NCBI RefSeq assembly: GCF_047511655.1
Contig: NC_133392.1
Location: 25,930,001 to 25,994,000 of the forward strand
Direction of reading: 5' to 3'
DNA length: 64,000 nt
Origin: Castor canadensis
Taxonomy: Eukaryota > Chordata > Mammalia > Rodentia > Castoridae
Shown: one piece after another, positions 22,900 to 32,440 of the stretch
Layout of the letters: each line of letters starts with the position of its first letter
How positions within the stretch are numbered: position 1 is the stretch's first letter
Position numbers and translations under genes: made by a program
The notes under the pieces: model-generated
What the model was told of the DNA's origin: nothing
Databases searched by the model: none
Seen by the model: only the letters and a program-made list of their open reading frames with translations

Positions 22900-23600
22900 C
22901 CTCCCTTCTTCCTTATTTCTAATTTAGACAGTAAATTTACTAGTTAGTTCTTTAAATGCTACCGGGTACACGTAGCATTCCTTCAGTGTACACGTACTCG
23001 GGGTATAAATACATTTTCTATCCTGTGGAGTTATATTTTTAGAAAGGAATTTTTCAGGTATTTTAAGAAAGTAACCAGCAATTATGATGATTATCCTCCT
23101 AAAATAGAGTTGTGTGTCATTCAGAATATTCCAAATCAAATTTTTGGTCATTTTTTTTTCCTATTTTAAAAAACAAAAAAAGTAAACAAATCACCTTAAT
23201 TTAAACTCCTTTGTTGTTGTTGTTTCAAAAAAGAATCTAAAAATATCCTCCCTTCTAATTCATCTCTCCTGCGGCATACAGGGTTATTACACACACTCCC
23301 AATTCTCCTCCTCCCTAGTGACTTCCACGAAAATGAATCATATGCACTTGGCAGTGTAATGAGAAGGCTTAACTTCAAATCTTGAGAAATTAGAAAATAA
23401 AAACTTTATAGACATACGTCTTCCTTTTACAAGTAGTGTACAAATTCCAGTTTTAAAATATAGATACCATAACATCTTCTGAACTTTAAGTAACTGAACA
23501 CTCGATATTGAGCTTATTTCATTCAGACTTTAGCTGCGTGGGAGTTACCCAGGGGCAGTAGCACCTGGCAACTGACCCTTGAGGGCTGATACAGCCTTTG
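22900..23600. other. Unannotated intergenic sequence
   Basis: AT-rich, nothing recognised except a short (TTG)n near 23,211. Confidence 0.5.
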
Positions 23601-23602
23601 TG

Positions 23603-23683
23603 GAGCTGGGGGTGTGGCTCAGTAACAGAGCACCTGCGTGGCATGGATGAGATTCTGGGCTCATCCCCAGCACCACAGGGAAG
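23603..23683 (+). mobile_element. ID-like SINE monomer, older type
   Basis: 'gagctgggggtgtggctcag', 'catccccagcaccac' closer to the classical ID end. Confidence 0.85.
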
Positions 23684-23774
23684 AAATGAGAAGTCTTCAC
23701 ATTACTCCGCTGCTCCTTATTTTTATGTATTACGTTTGTTCTATCATAAGATATATGTTAGATGTAATAGTTTA

Positions 23775-23868
23775 TGACATTGGCTCAAAATTATTTGTCC
23801 TGTCATTAGCTCTGTGACATTGGGCAAGTCACATCCTTCCTACAATTTGGGGCTTACACATGAATTTC
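23775..23868 (+). mobile_element. MIR SINE relic
   Basis: 'ttagctctgtgacattgggc' and 'aagtcacatccttcc'. Confidence 0.65.
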
Positions 23869-23872
23869 ACTG

Positions 23873-24032
23873 TTTTTTTTTTTTTTTGGCAGTACTGAGG
23901 TTTGAACTCAGGGCTGTGCTATGTCCCCAGCCCTTGTTTTAGTTATTTTTTAGCTAGGGTCTCACCCCTTTCTCAAGGCCAGGTGGGCCTGAGACTTGAT
24001 CTTCCCATCTGCACCTCTTGAGTAGCTTTTAA
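23873..24032 (-). mobile_element. B1-ID dimeric SINE, deleted
   Basis: 'actgaggtttgaactcaggg', 'tatgtccccagcccttgttt', then inverted B1 'tagctagggtctcaccc'. Confidence 0.8.
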
Positions 24033-24369
24033 CACAGTGGCTTCAGGGAGATGAAACAGTTGAGGGTGATCTAGAGAACACGGTAACTGCTAAGGTCAGA
24101 TTTTTGTGGTAGTCCTTCATCAAGTGATCAGATGGTCTCTAAGGGCCCGTTTTCATTATGCCTCAAATTTTAATTGTCTTATCTACTAGTAAGGTAATTG
24201 TGCTCATTATCTGACATATTTTTGACTGATCAGTGAATAAATGCCATGAGGAATTCCCAAAAGAAAGACATCTATCACATAGAGCCCCATTCCCACTGAA
24301 AAGTATTCTTGGGGTGATCCTTAAGAAAATTTACATAGTTAAAAAAAAGAAGAAATTGACATAGTAAGA

Positions 24370-24680
24370 TGACCTGGCATGGTGGCATGGACACCTGGTA
24401 CAAGAGAGGCAGAATGGAAGGATCTCAGTTTGAGGTCAGTCTGGGCAAAAGAGTTAGCAAAGCTCCTTCTCAAAAAAGCAAGCCAGGTATGGCAGATCTT
24501 ACCTGTAATTCCAGCAAAACAAGGGCAGAGATAGGAGGATCCAGGCAAAAGTGAGACCTTATCTGAAAAATAAAGTACAGCAAAAAAAGCTGGGAATGTG
24601 GCTCAAGGGTGGAACACTTACCTAGCAAGTGTGAGGCCCTGAGTTCAAATCCCAGTACAGGAAGGAAGGAAGGAAGGAAA
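24370..24680 (+). mobile_element. Trimeric SINE B1 + B1 + ID with GGAA tail
   Basis: First B1-like unit 24,370-24,480, second from about 24,483 ('gccaggtatggcagatctta'), ID unit from about 24,588 ('ctgggaatgtggctcaaggg'). The tail has become about six GGAA units. Confidence 0.8.
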
Positions 24681-24699
24681 GACGGAAGGAAGATTGCAT

Positions 24700-25240
24700 A
24701 ATAAGACAGGAAAAGCCTGACTCAGGCACTGAGGGAAGAAGGGGAATATTTTCAAAATAGTATCGGTGACCATCTTCCACAAGTAATGTTCAGATTTCCA
24801 CTGTAAATAAATAACTTGCAAGTCCTTGTCTGCTGTCTTACACTCTTCATTCTTTCCTCTTCTAATCTTCCAGGACCTACCACCTCTCCTTGCTTTTTAA
24901 TGAAAACCTATTATTGTGCATTTCTGTTTCAAAAAACAATCACATTCATCAGAAACCATAATTTGAGCCTTATTACATTAAGTTATTGACACAGTCATAG
25001 ATATTGCCTATTCTTCTGGGAACTCGCAATCTTTTCTATTTCTTTGGTTTATATTTCATATTGTTACAGGAGGAAATTAACCAGGACAGCTTCTTGTTAG
25101 AGACAAATGTATTCTTGTATTTTATACCAATGCCAATTTCATCAAATGGTCATTTCTAATAGTAATTAGTCAAATGATTTGTGATTGAGGGCCCAACTGA
25201 ATAATAATATACATTCCAGAGTTGACTCTTTAACAATTTA
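24700..25240. other. Unannotated intergenic sequence
   Basis: Nothing recognised. Confidence 0.5.
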
Positions 25241-25244
25241 GAAT

Positions 25245-25440
25245 CACTACCTTTCATTCATTCATGCATCCAACAGATAGTCATCAGTTTTCTACTATAT
25301 TCTAGACAATATATTGTAGGGACCAAAGAATCAGTCAAAATCAAAGCAGACAAAAATAAAAAGCCATGCTTTCTCCTGGAACTTACATTCTAGATGATTG
25401 AATGGGAGTTGAACAAATAATAAAGATATTACTTTCTAAT
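25245..25440 (-). mobile_element. L2 3' end relic
   Basis: Inverted L2 terminus 'ttcattcattcatgcatcca', then 'tctcctggaacttacattct'. Confidence 0.7.
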
Positions 25441-25444
25441 CCAG

Positions 25445-25640
25445 TATTTCTCAAATGGAGGTGATTTTACACACCACCACCACCATCCCTATGGGATATC
25501 TGGCAATTTTTGGTTGTCACAACTAGGGGACAGGATGCTACTGGCATCTGGTGGGCAGAGGCCAGGGATGCTGCTGTACACCCTACAATGTGTAAGGCAG
25601 CTCAAAGAATTACTCAGGTTGAGAATCCTTGTATTAGTGT
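25445..25640 (+). mobile_element. MER5A-type hAT-Charlie MITE
   Basis: 'cagtatttctcaaatggagg', 'ttggttgtcacaactagggg', 'tggtgggcagaggccaggga', 'caggttgagaatcc'. Confidence 0.85.
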
Positions 25641-25954
25641 TTGGTATTAGACTTGAAGATGCTGGTAATCTGGAGTGGGTAGAGACTAGAAGAAGACGTA
25701 GGAGTACTTGTGGTGCTGAATACAGGGGTGAGTGTACTATGGGAATTTCACTAAACTGCACTTATGATTTGCACACTTCTCTGAAGGTATAATTTTAACA
25801 TATAGTCCCTATATTCTTTGAAACCTCTCACACCAAGAAATAGGGGTCTATGTGCTCTCCTCTTGCATTTTGGATCTGAGACTGCTTATCCAATATACTG
25901 CAGTAGAAGTGATGTTGTACCAAATTCCAGACCCAGGGCTTAAGAAATTATTCA

Positions 25955-26030
25955 GGCTGGGGGTGTGGTGAAATGGTAAAGTACCTGCTTTGCAAGCATG
26001 AAGCCCTGAGTTCAAACCACAGTCCCATCA
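25955..26030 (+). mobile_element. ID-like SINE monomer
   Basis: 'ctgggggtgtggtgaaatgg' and 'gccctgagttcaaaccacag'. Its A-tail leads into the purine tract. Confidence 0.88.
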
Positions 26031-26052
26031 AAGAAAGGGAGGAAGGAGAAAT

Positions 26053-26057
26053 AGAAA

Positions 26058-26095
<38 letters not shown>

Positions 26096-26168
26096 AGGAA
26101 GGAAGGAAGGAAGGAAGGAAGGAAGGAAGGAAGGAAGGAAGGAAGGAAGGAAGGAAGGAAGGAAGAAA
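26053..26168 (+). repeat. 116-nt pure purine tract: (GA)14 then (GGAA)18
   Basis: GA run 26,062-26,089, GGAA run 26,093-26,164 (18 units), no pyrimidine from 26,053 to 26,168. Probably expanded from the SINE A-tail. Confidence 0.97.
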
Positions 26169-26539
26169 TTAGCAAGTTTCCATTCCTGGCACTTGGGACA
26201 CTCCCTTGCAGAACCCACCACCAGGTCTGAGGAAACCCAAACAACCCCTGGAGAGGCACACATGGCCCTAGGTTGTAGCTGACCTCCCAGCAAACAGTCA
26301 CCACCACCTTGCCAGCCAGATAAGTGAGCCATCCTGAAAATGATCCTCTAGCCCCCTAGTCAAAGTACCTACCCAACCTCATGTGCAGAAGTGACACGCC
26401 TCCTCACTGAGCCCTGCCCAAATTTCAGGTTCACTGTTAATTTAAGCCATTAGGTTTTAAGGAAGTTTGGTAAAAGTAACAATCTACAGCCCACATAATA
26501 CCATGAAACTCTTAACTAAATGAAGTTCTAAAAGCTTCT

Positions 26540-26735
26540 CTTGCCGGGCGCTGGTGGCTCACACCTGTAATCCTATCTACTCAGGAGGCAGCAATCAGGA
26601 GGATTTCGGTTCAAAGCCAGCCCAGGCAAATAGTTCCATGAGACCCTATCTCAAAAACACCCTTCACAAAAAAAGGCTGGTGGAGTGGCTCAAGGTGTAG
26701 GTCTTGAGTTCAAGCCCCAGTACCGTAAAAAAAGA
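26540..26735 (+). mobile_element. B1-ID dimeric SINE
   Basis: 'gggcgctggtggctcacacc' B1 head, 'gagaccctatctcaaaaaca', then shortened ID 'ctggtggagtggctcaaggt'. Little diverged. Confidence 0.9.
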
Positions 26736-26768
26736 TAAAAGCATCTCTTCCTACAGAACACTGTTCTG

Positions 26769-26812
26769 TCTCTCTCTCTCTCTCCTCCTCCTCCTCCTCC
26801 TCCTCCTCCTCC
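26769..26812 (+). repeat. (TC)n-(TCC)n pyrimidine tract
   Basis: TC run followed by about ten TCC units. Confidence 0.95.
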
Positions 26813-26915
26813 CATGGAATCTTCCTGTATTATCCAGGCTGGTCTCCTGCTTGCCTCAGCCTCTCAAGTTGCTGGAACTACAAGTATATACAACTGTGCC
26901 CAGCTACCTGCAGAA
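26813..26915 (-). mobile_element. B1 SINE fragment
   Basis: 'ttatccaggctggtctcctg', 'ttgcctcagcctctcaagtt', 'ctgtgcccagct'. Confidence 0.75.
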
Positions 26916-26999
26916 CTTTTTCTTGTGGCACTGGAGTTTAAACCCTGCAGAACTTTTAATGGGCAAATATATTTCACATTTCTGCCCAAGGATATCTAG

Positions 27000-27465
27000 T
27001 GTTTGCAAATATTTAACCCAAGAATCTGTATTAGAAAGTGCTATCTTGCAAGATGGTGTTCAGCAGATCAGACTTCAGACTTTAAAAAAACCAGACTAAC
27101 CTTTTAGTAAGTCCTTAAAGTTCTAGCCCTTAAAGTTGCAAAGAGTTAATGCTAGGATAATTTTCACTGAAAATCCATATATAATACAGTTAATTCTGGT
27201 AATGAATTAAAATACCCTATATTTGCCTAATGAAAAAAAATAGTAATTATTAGAAAAGCTTTAACAACAGTTAAAAAGCTTTTATGGCACTTTGATAGTT
27301 ATTCCAAAGTCCCTTGGGTCAGAATCAATGGCTACATGAGTTTAAAAGGAAAAAAAGACCCATTAAGTTCTGTTTGTCCTTGGAACAGAAAAGGACAACT
27401 TCTGTTGAATGTCACAGATGTTGAATGTCATAGAACCCTATAACTCTTTCCACAACTCCTTAAAT
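27000..27465. other. Unannotated intergenic sequence
   Basis: AT-rich, nothing recognised. Confidence 0.5.
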
Positions 27466-27476
27466 TCTCACGTGGT

Positions 27477-27575
27477 TTTTTTGTTTGTTTGTTTGTTTGG
27501 TGGTACTGGGATTGAACTCAGGGCCTACACACTTGCTAGGAAGGTGCTCTACCACCTGAGCCACTCCACCAGCCC
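27477..27575 (-). mobile_element. ID-like SINE monomer with target-site duplication
   Basis: (GTTT)n, 'ctgggattgaactcagggcc', 'gagccactccaccagcccc'. Flanks CTCACGTGGT (27,467) and CTCACTTGGT (27,576) differ at one base. Confidence 0.88.
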
Positions 27576-27585
27576 CTCACTTGGT

Positions 27586-28904
27586 CTTCATAAACTGGTA
27601 CAAAGCAGCAGTGTTTCCTTGTCCAGGCTTTAAGACATTGGGCAGAAGTGGATAAGTCCTCTTTCATTTCTGGCAGAACTCAAGATTATTCTTTACTGTT
27701 GTCACCTCAAATCAAACAAAGGCTTTGTTTTAGTTTTTCTATGAAAGGCCAGTTCTCAGCTCCCCACCCCCACCCCAGCACACATTTGTTTCTCCCATAT
27801 CTCAACTCAAGCAGATCACTAAAGAATGAGGGTCTTTGGAATAGAAAAGACAGTGTCCAAGTGTAGCTTCCTGAAGGTCAAGGTACTGATTCATTTCCCA
27901 TGCACCCTTGTTACCACTCTTCTTCAGCCTTTCAGACCCTCTCCTAGAACCTACACTCTGGATATACAGCTTGTATCTTCAGATAAGATAAAAAAGAAAA
28001 CTGTTTATTCCACTCTTAACTTGCCTCAATAGTACCTTGACTTCCATCCCAGGGCCTCCCTGCCAGGCCTGACACCCCACACACACCACACACACACACA
28101 CCTATATCTGACAGCTGGGAATTTTCTATTTGAACCTTTGTATCCAAACTGTGCTGACTCTAATCCTCTCACTCCCAAACCAAATGATTTAGGAATTCTG
28201 ATTTCTAGAATTTTCTTCAGCTTAAAAAGACCACTTGTTTATTTTAACTACTGTGTGCCACACAAAAACACACAGCCAAGGGGAAAGACCAAAATCCAGC
28301 CCGTATTTCATTAACTAGACTGAGTGCCTGTGCATCTATTTGGGACCCTAAGGTCACTTTTTCCTGGTTTTAGCAAAGATGACTTAAGTAGTAGTAGCCC
28401 AGCCTGTGACATAGACTCAATGTAGACATTTAAACATCCAGGATGTCCTGTTTCCTATCTTATCTGCTGTCTTGGGCTCTGGCCTGTTCTGTGGCAATTC
28501 AGATATGTCCTTTAAATATGGGCACTTTGAGTGTCTTCTACTGATGCCTCTGTACCCTCAGGTTCTGACTTTAATGTTCTGTTCTTATCTCACTTTTGTC
28601 TATGGGATTAGTGTCTGTCCCTCCACTTCAGCAGCGGTCATCCACTCTCCTGCTTCAGTGGAAGTCTCATGTCTTCCTATCCCACCTGGACATTATTGTT
28701 TTGTACAGCAACCTTGCCCAAACACCAAATTGAATTTTAAAGACAAACCCATTGACCTCTATTACAACTTTTCAAACAGTTAAAAATCCATGGCTGCTTT
28801 TTAATGAGGTGTTTCTTAATTTTATTTTTTTGCCCAGAGACAGCCTAAAATAATTCTGACACATATACTTCATCCTTATATATGTTCTTTTTGTTGAGTT
28901 TTGT
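27586..28904. other. Repeat-poor intergenic block
   Basis: About 1.3 kb with no recognised transposon, only a CA run at 28,078-28,101. A 103-codon frame at 28,472-28,783 has no recognisable homology and is probably chance. Confidence 0.55.
28078..28101 (+). repeat. Impure (CA)n microsatellite
   Basis: CA run with one interruption. Confidence 0.9.
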
Positions 28905-29000
28905 TTCGTTTTTGCTTTTTTGGCAGCGGGGGTTTGAACTCAGGGCCTCATGACTTCTAGGCAGATGCTCTACCAATTGAGCCACACCCCTAACCCTTTT
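28905..29000 (-). mobile_element. ID-like SINE monomer
   Basis: 'gggggtttgaactcagggcc', 'ttgagccacacccctaaccc'. Confidence 0.88.
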
Positions 29001-29233
29001 TGTTTTAGTTATCTTTTGAACAGTGACTTGAATTTTTTTCCCAGACCATGTATATACCTCCCATGAGCCCATGCCTATCTCTATTTGTTGAGTTTTTAGT
29101 GAAGAGAAATTTGTTTTTTGGTAATTCTGAATGGCAGTCATCTCTGAAGAAACCTGTAATCTCTTGTTAAGATAATCTGAAGTAATATGACTCTGAGGGA
29201 AAAAGATAACATCTGTTGATAAGAATGAATGGA

Positions 29234-29640
29234 AGGCCAGGTGCCGGTAGCTCACACCTGTAATCCTAGCTACCTAAGAGGCTGAGATCGTGAGCTTCTA
29301 TTTTGCCCAGGAAAATAGTTCGAGAGACTCTATCTCTAAAATAACCAGAGCAAAGTGGACCAGAGGTGTGGCTCAACAACACCCGTGGGAGGCAGAGATC
29401 AGAAGAACAGAGGTCCAGACAGATAGTTCGCAAGACACCGTCTCAACCAGCAAGCTAGGTATGTTGGTGCCTTTGATTCCAGTACATGGGAGGCCATAGT
29501 AGGACAATCGAGGTCTGAGGCCAGCCCCAGGCAAAAACGGGAGACCCTATCTGAAAAGTAACCAAAGCAAAAAAGGGGCAAGGCTCAAGGGATAGAGTGC
29601 CTGCCTACCAGGCAGAGACTCTAAATTCAAACCCAGATAC
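29234..29640 (+). mobile_element. Interrupted B1-ID dimer joined to a B1-B1-ID multimer
   Basis: Dimer 29,234-29,378 stops within the ID A-box region ('gaggtgtggctcaac'). It is followed by partial B1 (29,379-29,450), B1 (from about 29,453, 'agctaggtatgttggtgcc') and ID (from about 29,572). One element inserted into another, or a recombinant. Confidence 0.75.
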
Positions 29641-29769
29641 TGTGTATCATAATCAACCAGTAATCAATTATACCTGATATTTTAATTGAGAGAAAACAAA
29701 GGTGATCCAAATAAATGGAGAAATATACCATGTCCATGGATTAGAATCCTGACTATTGTTAAGATTTTG

Positions 29770-30028
29770 GACGGGTCTTAGACGGTGAGTCCTTGGGAGA
29801 CATCTCATCTGACCCACTCATCAGCCCCTAAGCTGAACGTCTGCCATCTTTGGAGGCTTTATCTCCTTTTGGTCTTTGCTAGCCATATGTACGCAAAATG
29901 ATGTTTGTATTGAAATTTGGGTGGGAGGGTCTAGAGGAAACAACAGAAATAAGGGGAGCTATTTCCTTCTTAGTCTTATTTCTATATTTAATATCTAATA
30001 AATCTCATATTCTCTTTTTTAAAAAAAT
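29770..30028 (+). mobile_element. Unclassified 260-bp insertion in old L1
   Basis: Non-L1 sequence between two L1 blocks. Begins 'gggtcttagacggtgagtcc'; ends with AATAAA followed by a T run and 7 A. Could be a diverged LTR. Family not recognised. Confidence 0.45.
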
Positions 30029-31240
30029 TGTCAAAATCCCTCCAAGTATTTTTCTGGATATGGACAAGCTAATGCCAAGTCTTACATGGAAATATAAAGT
30101 ACCTAGAATATAAGAAAAGTGGAGAAAAGAAAACAAACATGAAGAAATTGTACTACCTGATTTCAAGACTTATTACAAAGCTATAGTGTAGCTGTAGCAT
30201 AAAAACAGATGAATGAGAAAAGGGACGTAATAGAGAACCTGGCATTAAATTCATATTTTTATGGTCAGATGAGTTTTGGAAAAAGTGCCAAGACAATTCA
30301 ACGAAGAGAGGATAATATTTTCAATAAATGATGCAAAAACAACCAGATAGCCATATGAAAATTCTAAAAAGGAACCTCAACCCCTACTTTACCATAGAAC
30401 AACTCAAAATGGGGTATAGACCTAAATGTAAGAGCCAAGATTATGAAGCATCTTAAAACTAGGAAACAATCCTCATGATTATAACTTTGGAAAAGAGTTC
30501 TCAAACATGGCAAAAAAATTCAAAACTATAAAATTCTTGAAAGAAAGCAATAAATCACACTCCATCAAAATTAAAAACTTCTCCTCTGAAAAGTGTTAGG
30601 AAAAGCAAGCCACAGAATAGGAAAATACATGCAAAACATTTACAACAACAACAACAAAACCACTCAAATCTCACAACTCAGGACTTACAGAGAGTTGGCC
30701 TGACTTCCTTAACTGGAAAGGCCAACGTCTGTGCTCAGAGTCACGTGCTAACACTGGAACCAGATCTGAAAGTAAGACCAGGTATCCTGTCTGATCTGGA
30801 GTGTTCCTTCTGAGTCTGTCAACTCAATTAAAAATTGGGAAGCTATATGGACACACATTTCATCAAAGACATATAGATGTGAAATAAGCACAGGAAAATA
30901 TGCTTAACAAGGAAATGCAAATTAAAGCCACAGTGAGATATTGTTCCCCACCCACTAGAATCACCATATGGCAGCTGTTGGCAGGGATGTAGATAGAAGT
31001 GGAACTGCTCTCAGACTCTGTGATGGGGAGGTAACAAGGTGCAACTGCGTTGAAAGCAGTCTGGCAGGTTCTTAAAATGTAAAACGTATTTGCCATAAGT
31101 TCCAACCATTCTACTTCTAAATATTTACTCAAGATAATAGAAGATATAAGACTATAAAAAGGCTAGCCTGTGAAAGTTCATAGCAGGTTTTATGTGTAAT
31201 AGCCAAAACAACCTAAATATCCATTCACAGGTGGATGGAT

Positions 31241-31260
31241 AAAGAAATTGTGGTGTGCTC
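31241..31260 (+). repeat. Target-site duplication, left copy
   Basis: AAAGAAATTGTGGTGTGCTC, identical to 32,063-32,082. Confidence 0.95.
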
Positions 31261-32062
31261 TTGGGTATATACCCAAAAGACTGTGACACAGGTTACTCCA
31301 GAGGCACCTGCACACCCATGTTTATTGCAGCACTATTCACAATAGCCAAGTTATGGAAACAGCCAAGATGCCCCACCACTGACGAATGGATTAAGCAAAT
31401 GTGGTATCTATACACAATGGAATTTTATGCAGCCATGAAGAAGAACAAAATGTTATCATTCGCTGGTAAATGGATGGAATTGTAGAACATCACTCTGAGT
31501 GAGGTTAGCCTGGCCCAAAAGACCAAAAATCGTATGTTCTCCCTCATATGCGGACATTAGATCAAGGGCAAACACAACAAGGGGAATGAGCTTTGAGCAC
31601 AAGATAAAAGCAAGAGCACACAAGGGAGGTGTGAGGATAGGTAAGACACCTAAAAAATTAGCTAGCATTTGTTGCCCTCAACACAGAGAAACTAAAACAG
31701 ATACCTTAAAAGCAACTGAGGCCAATAGGAAAAGGGGACCAGGAACTAGAGGAAAGGTTAGATCAAAAAGAATTAACCTAGAAGGTAACACACATGCACA
31801 GGAAATTAATGTGAATCAACTCCCTGTACAGCTATCCTTATCTCAACTAGCAAAAACTCTTGTTCCTTCCTATTATTGCTTATACTCTATCTTCAACAAA
31901 ATTAGAGATAAGGGCAAAATAGTTTCTGCTGGGTATCGAGGGGGTGGGGGAAAGAGGGAGGGGGCAGAATGGGTGGTAAGAGAGGGGGTGGGGGCAGGGG
32001 GGAGAAATGACCCAAGCATTGCATGCACATATGAATAATAAAAAAATAAAAATTAAAAAAAA
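31261..32062 (+). mobile_element. Young 5'-truncated L1 (802 bp)
   Basis: Contains the ORF2 C-terminal end (motifs MFIAALFTIAK and WIKQMW followed by YTMEFYAAM, recognisably L1 ORF2p), then a 3' UTR with a G-rich polypurine tract (31,940-32,007) and an A-rich tail. Flanked by perfect 20-bp duplications. An in-frame TAG at 31,483-31,485 ends ORF2 about 24 codons before the natural TAG. 5' truncated, so not mobile. Confidence 0.95.
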
Positions 32063-32082
32063 AAAGAAATTGTGGTGTGCTC
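32063..32082 (+). repeat. Target-site duplication, right copy
   Basis: Identical 20-mer to 31,241-31,260, directly after the A-rich tail. Confidence 0.95.
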
Positions 32083-32440
32083 ATTCAAAGGAATATTACT
32101 TGGAGATAAAAAGGAGAAAGCTCTAGATACACACAATAGGATGGATGAATTGGAATGTAATTATGGTCAATGAGAGAATCCAGACTCCTCCAAAAATCAC
32201 AGAAGAGTCCATTCCCTTTATCCAATAAATGGAAACTAAGATGCAAAATACAGTGAGAAAAAGCAGAGCAATGGCTGCCTGGAGATGTGGGAGTGAGGAG
32301 AGAGGGAATATATAGAAGCAAATGGAAACCTTGGGGGTGGTGACAAATATGTTTGTTGTTTGATTACAGTGATGGATTTTTAATAAATTGTACATCTTAA
32401 ACTGTGAGATTTATTGTGTCAATTTGACCTCAAAGAACTG

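Larger units (their letters stand above)
29690..32440 (+). mobile_element. Old L1 ORF2/3' UTR, split by later insertions
   Basis: L1 ORF2 text at 29,690-29,768 ('taccatgtccatggattaga'), 30,030-30,660 and 30,815-31,240, continuing after the young L1 at 32,083-32,440 to the terminal 'tgtgtcaatttgacctcaaa'. Later insertions are at 29,770-30,028, 30,660-30,815 and 31,261-32,062. No intact frame. Confidence 0.8.

Noticed and set aside
25948..26332. Three low-complexity frames across the GA/GGAA tract
   Set aside because: Translations of a simple repeat.
26704..27099. 131-codon frame with a run of Leu
   Set aside because: Driven by the TC/TCC tract and a B1 fragment.
31499..32038. 179-codon frame after the L1 ORF2 stop
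   Set aside because: Reads the L1 3' UTR including its G-rich tract; no protein homology beyond L1.
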